DNA of 64,000 nucleotides from Macrococcoides equi (GTDB lineage Bacteria; Bacillota; Bacilli; Staphylococcales; Staphylococcaceae): assembly GCF_047425865.1 (NCBI RefSeq), contig NZ_CP179735.1; one strand, written 5' to 3'. The stretch's first letter is position 1; each line of letters opens with the position of its first letter. This document shows, piece by piece, positions 1 to 8,158 of the stretch. Both the position numbers and the translations under genes were made by a program. The notes under the pieces are model-generated. The model worked only from the letters and a program-made list of their open reading frames with translations. It searched no databases and had not been told where the DNA came from.

Positions 1-952
1 TCAAAATAAGCTAGACAATTTCTCATCTTCGATGAAACTCATAAATACTTCCAATGGTGTTTTATAGCCCAGCGATTTTCTGGGACGATGATTAATATTT
101 TGAGCAACACTAATGATATGATCATCAGTGACTGAATTAAAGTCTAATTCTTTATCTAATCCACTGCGTCTAAGTATCCCGTTAGTATGTTCATTCAATC
201 CACGTTGCGACGGAGTGCCGGGGTCAGCAAAGAATATCGAGATATCGTGTCGGTTACAGATTGTTTTCCAGTTGGAGAATTCCTTACCACAATCGAAAGT
301 AATCGATTTAAATATATGAGGAGGTAAAGCTGAAAATATAGAGTGAAGAGCATCTTCAATATCATCTGCCTTGAGGTCGTATAGTGATAATCATCTTAGA
401 GATTCTTTCTACTAAGGTTATGACAGCACTCCCATGATTACGGCCAATGATAGTGTCACCTTCAAGATGACCAAATTCTTGAAAGAAGAAAGGAAACTCT
501 TCTATTCTTTCAGAAATGTGTCTTTTGAAAGCTTGTCTACCTCTTTTTTCACAATGACCATTTGGCTTCCTTTTACCTTTCATAGGTAAAGATTGTACCG
601 AAAAGACGTTTTCCTTAAACATTCTATAAAGAGTTTTTACAGAACAATCAAACGGGTGTTCACCTCTGCCAATAATGATGTCAGGTGCCCAGCCATCGGC
701 TACTTTTTCTCGAATATAAGCTGACTGTTTTTCTGGAAGTACTATTCTATGTCTGCCACAATTTGATTTTCTTTGCTTATACTCTTGGTAATATTCCAGT
801 GCAGTTATACCTGTCTTAAGTGCATTTATTACGTTATAAATTGTCTGTCTTGATCGTTTCAATCTATTTGCGATTTCTTTTACCGAAAGATTTTGATGAT
901 AATATGATTCTATGAACGTGAGTTCATCCGTGTTAAGATGTTTATAGGCCAT
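1..952 (-). pseudogene. IS30-family transposase, frameshifted
   Basis: The N-terminal part (952 down to 362) has a helix-turn-helix of the IS30 type (KEIANRLKRSRQTIYNVI) and the first catalytic Asp in HLEGDTIIG. It stops at a TGA shortly after SKMIITIRPQGR. In the neighbouring frame the protein continues from KADDIEDALHS through FDCGKEFSNW (second Asp) and PGTPSQRGLNEHTNG (Glu) to a TGA at base 1. The reading frame changes at about 362-372. Known relatives read GRKADD here, so an 8-base loss between two AAGGCAG copies would explain the break; that mechanism is inference. Without the second and third catalytic residues the N-terminal product should be inactive. Confidence 0.88.
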
Positions 953-1040
953 TCTGTACTAACTCCTTATGTTTTCTTTGGTCGGAAATACATATTGAGT
1001 TTAGCACAGAAGGCTTTTTTAGTTGTCTAGCTTAATTTTA
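1..1040 (-). mobile_element. IS30-family insertion sequence, left end at the window edge
   Basis: The element carries one transposase region of the IS30 type flanked by matching ends. Bases 1-18 and the reverse complement of 1023-1040 agree at 16 of 18 positions and share the inner block TAAGCTAGACAA, so these are probably the terminal inverted repeats. The left end may start just outside the window, so target duplication cannot be checked. The transposase is frameshifted, so the copy is probably not autonomous. Confidence 0.85.
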
Positions 1041-1100
1041 CAATCGACGTAATTTAAAAAATAGAGTTTTATTATGTTCAAGATTATATTTACCTGAATC

Positions 1101-1141
1101 AAAAAAAGAGATTAAGCAACATAAAGTTGTCGCTTAATCTC
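1101..1141 (-). terminator. Rho-independent terminator
   Basis: Arms GAGATTAAGC (1108-1117) and GCTTAATCTC (1132-1141) are followed on the minus strand by a T run (complement of 1101-1107). It points from the lep side toward the insertion sequence. Confidence 0.65.
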
Positions 1142-1175
1142 TAATTACAGCATCAGTCCTATTTGACATAGAACC

Positions 1176-1213
1176 AAAAAAGAAGTGTCACTTTCAGTGA
1201 TGCTTCTTTTTTT
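1176..1213. terminator. Bidirectional terminator hairpin
   Basis: A stem (AGAAGTGTCAC with GTGATGCTTCT, two mismatches) sits between an A run and a T run, so it could work in either direction. It is the middle of three hairpins between the insertion sequence and the next gene. Confidence 0.6.
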
Positions 1214-1251
1214 ATATAAAAAAACTATTCAGTTGAATCAACTGAATAGTT
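1213..1251 (-). terminator. Terminator of the lepB-linked gene
   Basis: Perfect 14-base arms AACTATTCAGTTGA (1223-1236) and TCAACTGAATAGTT (1238-1251) are followed on the minus strand by a T-rich run. It lies 3 bases after the stop of the gene at 1255. Confidence 0.85.
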
Positions 1252-1254
1252 ACT

Positions 1255-1584
1255 CTATCTTCTTACAACCATATGAACTTCGTACATACTATCGCCTAAC
1301 TCAAACTTAATTTCTTTATGATTGGTATCGACGAGCTCTGTGACATCTGTTTCATGAACAATGAGTTTTTGATTAATATCATATAATATTGCAAGTTCTT
1401 CATTGTAAACGAGATAAAAACGTTTTGGATTGCTAAAATTTCTTGTAAATCTTGGATTCCCTATGCTTTGATCCATAGCAAATTCTTTAATAAAACTACT
1501 GATGCGACGTGGGATGCGTTCGACCATTTCTAATATTTTAGTATCCACAGGTGCAATTTCTATAATCTTTTCTTCCTGTAACAT
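1255..1584 (-). CDS. Hypothetical protein downstream of signal peptidase I
   Basis: A soluble, acidic protein of 109 residues with no signal peptide or membrane segment; I do not recognise the family. The start is the ATG at 1584, because GGGAGGGGAAAGG lies just upstream; a TTG 21 bases earlier has no such site. It begins 26 bases after the signal peptidase gene and precedes a strong terminator, so the two are probably cotranscribed. The C-terminal half (residues 55-109) alternates short hydrophobic and charged stretches, as in a small beta-rich domain. No function can be assigned. Confidence 0.7.
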   Translation of the reverse strand: MLQEEKIIEIAPVDTKILEMVERIPRRISSFIKEFAMDQSIGNPRFTRNFSNPKRFYLVYNEELAILYDINQKLIVHETDVTELVDTNHKEIKFELGDSMYEVHMVVRR

Positions 1585-1610
1585 AACCTTTCCCCTCCCA
1601 AGCAATAAGG

Positions 1611-2201
1611 TTAGTTTGCCTGATTGACTTCTTTGAAATCATCCTCATAAAACTTAGTCTCAAAAGATTTAAATGGCCAGAATCTGAATGATACTTTACC
1701 AACGACGCTATCGCTTTTTATTAATCCAAGAGACTTTCGACTGTCTAAACTAATCTCGCGATTATCTCCAAGCACTAAATATTTACCTGCAGGAATCTTA
1801 TCCTTGCCATCACTATTAACTAAGTTCCTCACTGTAAAGTCTTCTGTCAGTTGATCACCGATAGCTAATGTACGATTTGATTTTAAATAATTTTCTTCAA
1901 CAGCTTTCCCGTTTATGTATAAGATATCATCTTTGTATTCAACCTTATCACCCGGAAATCCTACAAGACGCTTAATATAATCCTTTTTCTTATCGGCATG
2001 AAAAACGATAACATCACCGCGATCAAGTCCACCAGTCCAGGTTGCCATCTTATTGATGACCAGTCTATCTTTGTCTTCAAATGTCGGGAACATTGAATCA
2101 CCGCTCACCTGATACTGTACGAAGAAAAATGTTCTTACTACAAGTACTAAAGCAACTGCTATTGATATGGAAACGATCCATTCTTTTAATTCTTTATTCA
2201 T
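1611..2201 (-). CDS. lepB: Signal peptidase I
   Basis: Membrane-bound type I signal peptidase, which removes signal peptides from exported preproteins on the outer face of the membrane. One N-terminal membrane segment (about residues 8-28) is followed by the catalytic Ser36 in GDSMFPTF and the general base Lys77 in KDYIKRLVGFPGD, the positions known for S. aureus SpsB. The conserved LGDNREISLDSR box follows near residue 145. Length (196 residues) is normal for Gram-positive enzymes. The start ATG is preceded by CAGGAGTGTGAAT. The divergent neighbour is an Xre-type regulator, and the shared upstream region holds an inverted repeat. Confidence 0.96.
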   Translation of the reverse strand: MNKELKEWIVSISIAVALVLVVRTFFFVQYQVSGDSMFPTFEDKDRLVINKMATWTGGLDRGDVIVFHADKKKDYIKRLVGFPGDKVEYKDDILYINGKAVEENYLKSNRTLAIGDQLTEDFTVRNLVNSDGKDKIPAGKYLVLGDNREISLDSRKSLGLIKSDSVVGKVSFRFWPFKSFETKFYEDDFKEVNQAN

Positions 2202-2325
2202 ATATTCACACTCCTGAACTTATCATACATCAGTGACTAATAAATTACAAAAAGTTTAAAGTTAAAGGATGTCACCAACAATATATCCTTAAAGCTTCCA
2301 TTAGATTAATGACAAATATCAATTT

Positions 2326-2353
2326 CATTTTGACAAATATAATTGTCAAAATG
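2326..2353. promoter_or_regulatory. 11-bp inverted repeat, probable operator
   Basis: CATTTTGACAA (2326-2336) and TTGTCAAAATG (2343-2353) form a perfect dyad with a 6-base centre. TTGACA- and TTGTCA-like -35 boxes lie inside it on both strands, so a bound protein would cover promoters for lepB or the Xre gene. The nearby Xre protein is the likely ligand; this is inference from position. Confidence 0.5.
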
Positions 2354-2404
2354 AATATCATGCATTACACTGTAATAGAAATAACAGGAAAGGAGTCATA
2401 AAAT

Positions 2405-2608
2405 GTGAAGAATAGATTAAAAGAATTTCGTGCGCGTGATGGATACAATCAGACACAACTTGCAAAGCTTGCGCATGTATCTCGACAGACAATCTCACTG
2501 ATAGAACGCGATGATTTTATGCCGTCCATTCTTACAGCAGTTCGCATCGCAAGAATATTTAATGAACCCGTAGAAAATGTATTTATATTTGAGGAGGATG
2601 AGTTATGA
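2405..2608 (+). CDS. Small Xre/Cro-family transcriptional regulator
   Basis: A 67-residue protein that is almost only a helix-turn-helix domain of the Cro/CI type: YNQTQLAKLAHVSRQTISLIE (about residues 14-34) is the typical motif. The start is GTG: the overlapping ATG at 2403 runs directly into TGA, while AAAGGAG sits 9 bases upstream of the GTG. The next gene overlaps it by 4 bases (ATGA), so translation of the DUF3169 membrane protein is probably coupled. Tiny Xre regulators paired with membrane proteins are common in Firmicutes. It probably binds the dyad about 55 bases upstream and controls its own operon. Confidence 0.88.
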   Translation: MKNRLKEFRARDGYNQTQLAKLAHVSRQTISLIERDDFMPSILTAVRIARIFNEPVENVFIFEEDEL

Positions 2609-3345
2609 GATCAAACAAAAAAATACTAAAATCTATTATCTATCTAGTCATAGGAGCATTTGTTGGGTTTATCTTAGGGATAGCTATACCATTATCTCAA
2701 GACATCATCAATTATTTTAATAAAGAATTTAATATAGATTTTATCCCATATATAATAGGCTTACTCTTTTTAATAGCAATTTACTTATATTATTTATCAG
2801 TAAAGCAATGTAATAATATGAAAAATACTCAAAATTTATCTGAAGATGATCAATATATATATCAACTGAAACATTACAATAAAGCGTCTATGAATATTGT
2901 AAATGCGACTAATTTGTCAGTATTAGCCATTGCTTTAAATATCGCAAATTTCTTATTTGAACCAACAAAACATAATATTATTTTGTGCATTGTATTTTCA
3001 ATTGTATTTTTTATCTTTGTCGTTATTTCACGCAAGCAAAATATTAAAGTAATCTCTCTATTTCCTCAAATGACTAATTCAGATTTTGAAATTGATTATG
3101 AGGACAGAAATATATTAAATACAATCATCAACCATATAGATGAAGGTGAAAGATTAGTTATGTTACATGCATTATCAAAAACATATTCAGTGATGATATA
3201 TATGTTATCAGGCTTATTAGTTTTCTTAGCTTTTTACCAGGCTGGAACTGGTGAAAATCAGGTACTAGCAATGATTGGAATTACAGCTGTGTTGGTATAC
3301 TCAACGATAGCTTATTACAAGAAATCCGAGGAATTCAACAAATAA
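2605..3345 (+). CDS. DUF3169 family membrane protein
   Basis: 246 residues with about six hydrophobic segments (near 9-29, 46-64, 101-118, 124-142, 196-214 and 219-237) and a charged loop between the fourth and fifth. The pattern and the pairing with a small Xre regulator match the uncharacterised DUF3169 family. The start overlaps the stop of the regulator (ATGA) and GAGGAGG lies just upstream. A 50-residue hydrophobic protein follows after 14 bases, making a three-gene operon. Biochemical function is unknown. Confidence 0.8.
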   Translation: MRSNKKILKSIIYLVIGAFVGFILGIAIPLSQDIINYFNKEFNIDFIPYIIGLLFLIAIYLYYLSVKQCNNMKNTQNLSEDDQYIYQLKHYNKASMNIVNATNLSVLAIALNIANFLFEPTKHNIILCIVFSIVFFIFVVISRKQNIKVISLFPQMTNSDFEIDYEDRNILNTIINHIDEGERLVMLHALSKTYSVMIYMLSGLLVFLAFYQAGTGENQVLAMIGITAVLVYSTIAYYKKSEEFNK

Positions 3346-3359
3346 TAGGAGGTTCATTC

Positions 3360-3512
3360 ATGAGATTCGGATCATATTACTTTGACTCTTTTTGGTTAAG
3401 TATATTGATTGCTTTACTAGCATCAAGTTGGATGTTTCATGAATTACTTGTTGTACTTTTCATGCCAATAATTTTTGGATTAAAATATGAGAAACCAGAC
3501 ACTGAAAATTAG
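3360..3512 (+). CDS. Small hydrophobic protein of 50 residues
   Basis: A short frame starting at ATG 3360 with a strong ribosome binding site (TAGGAGGTTCATTC) directly after the DUF3169 gene. It encodes one or two membrane segments (about residues 11-40) and ends in a charged tail, LKYEKPDTEN. The operon terminator begins inside the last codons. Spacing and ribosome binding site support it as a real gene. I do not recognise a family. Confidence 0.6.
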   Translation: MRFGSYYFDSFWLSILIALLASSWMFHELLVVLFMPIIFGLKYEKPDTEN

Positions 3513-3525
3513 TGTCTGGTTTTTT
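3493..3525 (+). terminator. Terminator of the xre-DUF3169 operon
   Basis: Arms AACCAGACACT (3493-3503) and AGTGTCTGGTT (3511-3521) with a following T run. The left arm is coding sequence and the stop codon lies where the right arm begins. Confidence 0.85.
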
Positions 3526-3566
3526 GATTAAATACTATTTACAATATAAAATGACCCATTCAAAAT

Positions 3567-3773
3567 TTATAAGTTTAAAATATTCAAAATCAAATCCATC
3601 GACAATTTCATTACGACAGATAATATCGCGATTCTCAATATACCATCCATTGCAATATATAAGTAACTTCTTTTACTGGTAACATTCACTTGATTCTTCT
3701 TATCTTCAATAGTCATTAACGTTGCAATAATAATAACAAAAGTCCAACTTGAAATCATCGAAAAAATGTCCAT
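3567..3773 (-). CDS. Small membrane protein, hypothetical
   Basis: 68 residues with two hydrophobic segments (about 8-21 and 41-66) around a short basic loop. The ATG is preceded by AAGGTGATAAT, a reasonable ribosome binding site. It ends about 40 bases from the convergent operon terminator. No family is recognised. Confidence 0.55.
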   Translation of the reverse strand: MDIFSMISSWTFVIIIATLMTIEDKKNQVNVTSKRSYLYIAMDGILRIAILSVVMKLSMDLILNILNL

Positions 3774-3804
3774 ATTATCACCTTATGATTTTTATAAAAT
3801 TATT

Positions 3805-4458
3805 CTAATACGTTTTTTCAGCAATCATCCATTTCGGAAGTTTAACACCTGCAGGTAATTTACGTCCTTTTTTATATCCGTATTCATGCATACCTACTTC
3901 ATTCATAGGACTGACGATACCATAATTATATACCAACCATTTTCCTTTTTGTTTCCAATAAGCTACATGAAGATTACCATACATACGTATAATTTCAGTA
4001 TCTTTTTTCATATTACCTTGATAGTCTGTAGCTTTTCCCGTATATTTTTCAAATTCTTTTTTGGTAATATATTTATCATCTGTTCTAAAAGACATCGTCG
4101 CAAGTTTTGCATCTTTATATTTTGTTTTATAGTTAATATCGTAAAAATTTATCCATAAACGTTCACTTTTTCCGTATACTGTTGAATAATGTGTCCCAAT
4201 AATATCATCATTATCATGCATACCCATTGTTAGCTTTGTTTTCCCGATTTTTTCTTCAACCTGCTTATTGGTCATACCTAAACCCACACCATGATATTTA
4301 AAAGTTCCTTTTTTCATCTGATTAATATTTGTTTGATTGATTTTTGGTAATTCAATTGTTTTCTTGGCTAAATTCGTAGCCGCTTCTGCTGATTGATTCA
4401 TAACCATTGGTGATACTAAAGATGTTGTAATAATTGTTGCTGCAAGTAATTTTTTCAT
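3805..4458 (-). CDS. Secreted protein of unknown function
   Basis: A 217-residue exported protein. Residues 1-26 form a signal peptide (two Lys, hydrophobic core, predicted cleavage after SAEA). The mature part begins with a Thr/Asn/Lys-rich stretch, then a folded domain opening with FKYHGVGLGMTNKQVEEKIG. The start is the ATG at 4458: AAGGAG lies 7 bases upstream, whereas the ATG two codons earlier is only one base from it. The mature protein is rich in Tyr, Lys and Gly, as in small staphylococcal cell-surface or secreted proteins, but I cannot name the family. Confidence 0.75.
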   Translation of the reverse strand: MKKLLAATIITTSLVSPMVMNQSAEAATNLAKKTIELPKINQTNINQMKKGTFKYHGVGLGMTNKQVEEKIGKTKLTMGMHDNDDIIGTHYSTVYGKSERLWINFYDINYKTKYKDAKLATMSFRTDDKYITKKEFEKYTGKATDYQGNMKKDTEIIRMYGNLHVAYWKQKGKWLVYNYGIVSPMNEVGMHEYGYKKGRKLPAGVKLPKWMIAEKTY

Positions 4459-4534
4459 GTTCATTCTCCTTAAAAATATATATTTTTTAAAATTCACATA
4501 CGATATCTAATTACATTTGACTTAAAGCTATACA

Positions 4535-5029
4535 TTATCTATTCAATGGATCTTCCCCGTATTTATTAGGACCTTTTGTACCGTCTTTTAATAACGTTAA
4601 TATAAAAACAATTACAATAATAATTAACACTACTGGCACTACTTTAGCCATAAATCCTTCAGTGTTCACTCCTATGTGACTTAAAACTAATGCTCCAATA
4701 ACCATTATCATAGCTAGACAACCCGGTATAATTGCAAAGATGCCAGGTAGATTGATATCATGAAATCTTCGTACTGTTACACTAAGTATTGCGAACGAAA
4801 AAATAAATCCTAAGGTCTTATCAACTATATTTGATGCACTCAAGTTTTTGTCAGGATCAATCCCTAACAAAACATCAATATGATTTGCCAGCGCTATCAC
4901 AAGAAGTACTATAACAACATTCACTATCATCGGAAACCAATATTCCTTGCGACTGGCTCGACCTGAAAAATCAATCGAATTACGCCAGAAGTTGATATAG
5001 GCTTCTTTGAAAGAAATATGATTTATCAT
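4535..5029 (-). CDS. DUF805 family membrane protein
   Basis: 164 residues with four membrane segments. The N-terminus INFWRNSIDFSGRASRKEYWF and the later VTVRRFHDINLPG are hallmarks of DUF805 (YhaH-like inner membrane proteins of unknown role). The tail KDGTKGPNKYGEDPL is also typical. The start has AAGGAGG 4 bases upstream. It follows another membrane protein gene after 12 bases, probably in one operon. Confidence 0.88.
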   Translation of the reverse strand: MINHISFKEAYINFWRNSIDFSGRASRKEYWFPMIVNVVIVLLVIALANHIDVLLGIDPDKNLSASNIVDKTLGFIFSFAILSVTVRRFHDINLPGIFAIIPGCLAMIMVIGALVLSHIGVNTEGFMAKVVPVVLIIIVIVFILTLLKDGTKGPNKYGEDPLNR

Positions 5030-5041
5030 CTAATCCTCCTT

Positions 5042-5443
5042 CTATTTTGTGTATAAGCCTTTATTACGCGACTTATAAATAACTTTCATTACGACATATG
5101 TTATCGAATGGAATATAGTAAAGACAACGGTTGAAAATATTAGAAATAAATTCACACCTAGTGGCATTAAGGCATAGCTATCATGTCTAGCATCTACAGT
5201 GACTGGTGCAATATAACTGATACCTAAACTTATCAGGTAACTCACTATGATACTGATTAAGATAAATACAAAACTTAAGTTTTTCTTAATAAAAATCGTA
5301 TTCATAATAACTGCAAATATAAGCATCGGTAAATAAACTACCAAACTCCCTTGAACTATCTCTGCCCATGCATCGAAAAATGCAAATGGTATTAAATAGA
5401 ACAACATAAACCAATAATTCTGTAATTTAAATTCATTATTCAT
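5042..5443 (-). CDS. Hypothetical membrane protein
   Basis: About 133 residues with four hydrophobic segments (near 12-27, 31-48, 54-74 and 95-118) and a short basic C-terminus. The ATG at 5443 is preferred to the one three codons earlier, which touches its ribosome binding site (AAAGGATGAGG). It is upstream of the DUF805 gene by 12 bases; both may form a membrane unit. Family not recognised. Confidence 0.6.
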   Translation of the reverse strand: MNNEFKLQNYWFMLFYLIPFAFFDAWAEIVQGSLVVYLPMLIFAVIMNTIFIKKNLSFVFILISIIVSYLISLGISYIAPVTVDARHDSYALMPLGVNLFLIFSTVVFTIFHSITYVVMKVIYKSRNKGLYTK

Positions 5444-5534
5444 AAACCTCATCCTTTCACCTTTTACACTCTCAATTTACCATCAAATTGAGACAATGAG
5501 TTAAATTATCGATACTTTTAAGGTAACTTTAAGG

Positions 5535-5565
5535 TAAAAAAATAAGCATAGCATTTGCTATACTT
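5535..5565 (-). terminator. Terminator of the HIT gene
   Basis: Arms AAGCATAGCA (5544-5553) and TGCTATACTT (5556-5565), with a T run on the minus strand from 5542 to 5535. Confidence 0.8.
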
Positions 5566-5569
5566 AAAA

Positions 5570-5950
5570 CTATTGTAAAGCCTGTAAAAAGGTATCAAAG
5601 TCAAAAGAAACAACTTGTGTATTTTCTTTTGACCAGAAAGCATCGTCTTTATATCTCGGAATGATATGTTCATGAAAATGAGTACCATCATCCATGACAC
5701 ATCCGTTATTTCTAATCATTGATACACCATAAATATTTAATACATTTTCGTATATATGAATCAACTTTCTTTCAAGAGCAATTAAATCCATCACGACTTC
5801 ATCCGGTAGCTCTAGATAATTCATATAATGATCTTTTGCAATAAGCAGAACATGCCCCTCTTGCTCAGGGTCAATATCAAATACGACGTTAAAATATTTA
5901 GTAGAATAAAATATCTGCTCTTTAGTTATATCGTTACAAAATATGCACAT
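5570..5950 (-). CDS. HIT family nucleotide-binding protein
   Basis: 126 residues of the histidine triad superfamily, which hydrolyses or transfers nucleotides from substrates such as dinucleoside polyphosphates or AMP conjugates. The triad HFHEHIIPR is at about 91-99, and the N-terminal CIFCND, which in this family often helps bind zinc, is present. The start is ATG 5950, giving MCIFCND; a TTG five codons earlier lies upstream of the GGTGG-rich ribosome binding site. It is a single gene with its own terminator. The precise substrate cannot be read from sequence. Confidence 0.9.
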   Translation of the reverse strand: MCIFCNDITKEQIFYSTKYFNVVFDIDPEQEGHVLLIAKDHYMNYLELPDEVVMDLIALERKLIHIYENVLNIYGVSMIRNNGCVMDDGTHFHEHIIPRYKDDAFWSKENTQVVSFDFDTFLQALQ

Positions 5951-5986
5951 CCCTACCACCACCAAAACTAATTTACATTATAATAA

Positions 5987-6012
5987 CAAAAAAAGACACC
6001 TTTCGGTATCTT
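5987..6012 (-). terminator. Terminator of the GNAT gene
   Basis: AAGACACC and GGTATCTT pair (5993-6000 with 6005-6012, one G-T pair) around TTTC, followed by T residues on the minus strand. It overlaps the stop codon. Confidence 0.7.
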
Positions 6013-6496
6013 AAATATCTTTATAGTAAAAGATGTTATCCACTTCTACTAAAGGAAAATCACTTGGTAATTCTTCTTTAGGAATACGATGGAATCCATT
6101 CTTACGATAGAAGTGTTGTGCTGCTTCAAACTTATCAATCGTTCCAAGATAAATTGATTTAATACCATCATCATGTGCATTTTGGATAACATGATCCAGC
6201 ATTTTCTTACCAATCTTCATATTACGTATATTTTCATCAACATATACTCTCTTTAAAGCACTGTTGTTATTCTTCATTCTAGTCAATGCAATAGTACCAA
6301 CTACCTTACCATCAAGTAAAGCTAACCAGAACTGACCACCTGTAACAATGTATGTACCTTTGATGTTCTTTAAATCCGGTTGATTGTTGTAAGTAACATT
6401 CTCAATATCAAACTCATGAAGTTTAATATTAATGATAAACTCATTAACCTCTTGCTTAAATTCATCTGTGTATTTTACGATTTCGATATCTTTCAT
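6011..6496 (-). CDS. GNAT family N-acetyltransferase
   Basis: 161 residues with the acetyl-CoA-binding core of the GNAT fold: RVYVDENIRNMKIGKKMLDHV (about 84-104) matches motif A with the R/Q-x-x-G-x-G/A loop in the form RNMKIGK, and AAQHFYRKNGFHRI (about 126-139) is motif B. The substrate is unknown. The start ATG follows GAGGAGGCGCAT. It stands alone with its own terminator. Confidence 0.9.
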   Translation of the reverse strand: MKDIEIVKYTDEFKQEVNEFIINIKLHEFDIENVTYNNQPDLKNIKGTYIVTGGQFWLALLDGKVVGTIALTRMKNNNSALKRVYVDENIRNMKIGKKMLDHVIQNAHDDGIKSIYLGTIDKFEAAQHFYRKNGFHRIPKEELPSDFPLVEVDNIFYYKDI

Positions 6497-6626
6497 ATGC
6501 GCCTCCTCTAAGTTAGTTAAAATATCTTAAAGTAAATAACTACCCGCAACAATGATAAATAAACAACGATTCCATTTTTCTGACAATTCAGTTATAATAA
6601 ATAAAAATAATGATAGAGGTGATTTC

Positions 6627-6824
6627 ATGAATAGATCTCCAGAAGAACAAAGAGATACATTGCGTAATGATGAATTGAAAAATAATGCAATCGGTAACTT
6701 AAAAGATCATTCACAGTATTCTGAGTCTGGAAACTTAACAAGTTCGATGAGCACTAAAGCTCTTGGATTATTAATACTTGCTTTAATCATATTTGGTTTC
6801 ATCGGATGGTTAGTAGTTCATTAA
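6627..6824 (+). CDS. Small tail-anchored-like membrane protein
   Basis: 65 residues: a charged, hydrophilic N-terminus (1-42, with RSPEEQRDTLRNDELK) and one C-terminal membrane segment (about 45-64), so it looks anchored by its tail. The ATG at 6627 has GAGGTGAT 5 bases upstream; a longer frame upstream lacks a ribosome binding site. A TATAAT box lies at 6593-6598. It converges with the gene at 6831. Family not recognised. Confidence 0.65.
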   Translation: MNRSPEEQRDTLRNDELKNNAIGNLKDHSQYSESGNLTSSMSTKALGLLILALIIFGFIGWLVVH

Positions 6825-6830
6825 CAATCA

Positions 6831-7634
6831 CTACACCCCTCCGATAATTAAGGTCGTCATATTATACGTTTTCAATATGGCTTCGAATTCTTTTACAATA
6901 GGTTCATATTGTTTATCATATTGCTCATTTCGAATATCTCTTAATATATTCAAAATGTGACTTTGGTCTAAAAATGTTTCGCCATATATAGCATAATTAT
7001 TATGATGTTTACTTATTAAATTATCTATTAATGCAAAGTCTTCCTCATATATTTCTACATGCTCTATAACAGCATCATTTGCTTTCATAATTATATCAAT
7101 CACTGGGCCTCTTGATTCAGTGTATTTGTCTTTAAAATACTTACGACTTTTATGTTCTGATATTGTAATTAAAAACTTACGTTCATGTTGATTTTCACAG
7201 AATCGATCTACAGCTTCAATTAATTTATCACCTATAACAAAAATAGAATGCCCAAACCACGGTATCCAAATCATGTGATTGTCGTCGATATAATACAATA
7301 CATCATCACTATTTGGGTAAGATGGAAGGTCAATATATAAATCTGGAGCATACTGAACTTCAAAACTTTCAGTATGATAACATAACGTATATAATTTATG
7401 ATTAGGAAATGAATCCATAATATTTTTTACAAAGTAAAAATTATAGACATCTAATGCTTCTTCTCCTTGATTATAGTAATCATCGTTATTTTTGAATGTT
7501 ACATCATAGCGTTTATTTGCTATACGGTTGATTTGATGAATACCCAAATATTTTATTCCGTAAGGTGAAACTTTTTTCAGGAATCGAGTAAATATTTGAT
7601 GAGCTAAATCATCATCCAGTTCTATATGTTTCAT
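6831..7634 (-). CDS. Hypothetical cytosolic protein
   Basis: 267 residues, acidic, without signal peptide or membrane segments. The middle (about 100-145) has YIDLPSYPNSDDVLYYID and MIWIPWFGHSIFVIGD, probably the core of a mixed alpha/beta domain, and the C-terminal 60 residues are helical. I do not recognise a family. The ribosome binding site AGGGGATAAAA lies across the stop of the upstream frameshifted GNAT, so it was probably translated as the last gene of a mocR-GNAT operon. Confidence 0.7.
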   Translation of the reverse strand: MKHIELDDDLAHQIFTRFLKKVSPYGIKYLGIHQINRIANKRYDVTFKNNDDYYNQGEEALDVYNFYFVKNIMDSFPNHKLYTLCYHTESFEVQYAPDLYIDLPSYPNSDDVLYYIDDNHMIWIPWFGHSIFVIGDKLIEAVDRFCENQHERKFLITISEHKSRKYFKDKYTESRGPVIDIIMKANDAVIEHVEIYEEDFALIDNLISKHHNNYAIYGETFLDQSHILNILRDIRNEQYDKQYEPIVKEFEAILKTYNMTTLIIGGV

Positions 7635-7637
7635 TTT

Positions 7638-8148
7638 TATCCCCTATATTCTTGTTTTAAAATGCTATACATATAACTATCTCGATAGTTTCCACGTATA
7701 ATTTTATCTTGGCGCATTAAACCTTCTCTTTGTAATCCAGATTTTTCTAGTACTCGGATTGAACCTGTATTTTGAATATCAGTCACTGCGTAAATACGAT
7801 TAAGTCCTTGGTCTTAAAACCATATCGTATTAAATATTGTGCTGTATGCGTTGCAATACCTTTCCCCCAGTATTCCGGATGAATCATATAGCCTATCTCA
7901 CCTTTGTGATGTTTTTGATTCAAAGTAATCCTGCAAACCCCGATTAATTTTTGTGTATCCTTATCTTCAATCACGCGATAGTGCATTTTCTTCTGTTCAC
8001 ATAATGAAATCATTTGATTGATATATTGCTCTGTATCCTCTAAAGTTTCAATAACCCATGACTGATAACGTGATGTTTCATCTTTCGTCAATAAATCATA
8101 AATTGCTTCTATATCATCTAATTCTAATTGTCTGTAATGTATATCCAT
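7638..8148 (-). pseudogene. GNAT acetyltransferase (RimJ/RimL type), frameshifted
   Basis: The first frame (8148 to 7783) reads a RimJ/RimL-like acetyltransferase with GEIGYMIHPEYWGKGIATHTA, then runs into a wrong-frame end after YGFKTKDLIVFTQ. In the next frame the protein continues LNRIYAVTDIQNTGSIRVLE, then the expected GL-Q-REG-MR ending and SYMYSILKQEY to a TAA at 7638. The two parts join at about 7805-7820 by one missing base. The truncated first part lacks motif B, so it should be inactive unless the break is a sequencing error. The ribosome binding site AAGGAG is intact and the gene follows mocR by 10 bases. Confidence 0.85.
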
Positions 8149-8158
8149 ATATACTCCT

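Noticed and set aside
5516..5537. Tandem repeat TTTAAGGTAAC/TTTAAGGTAAA after the HIT gene
   Set aside because: Only two 11-base copies beside a terminator, too little to suggest a function.
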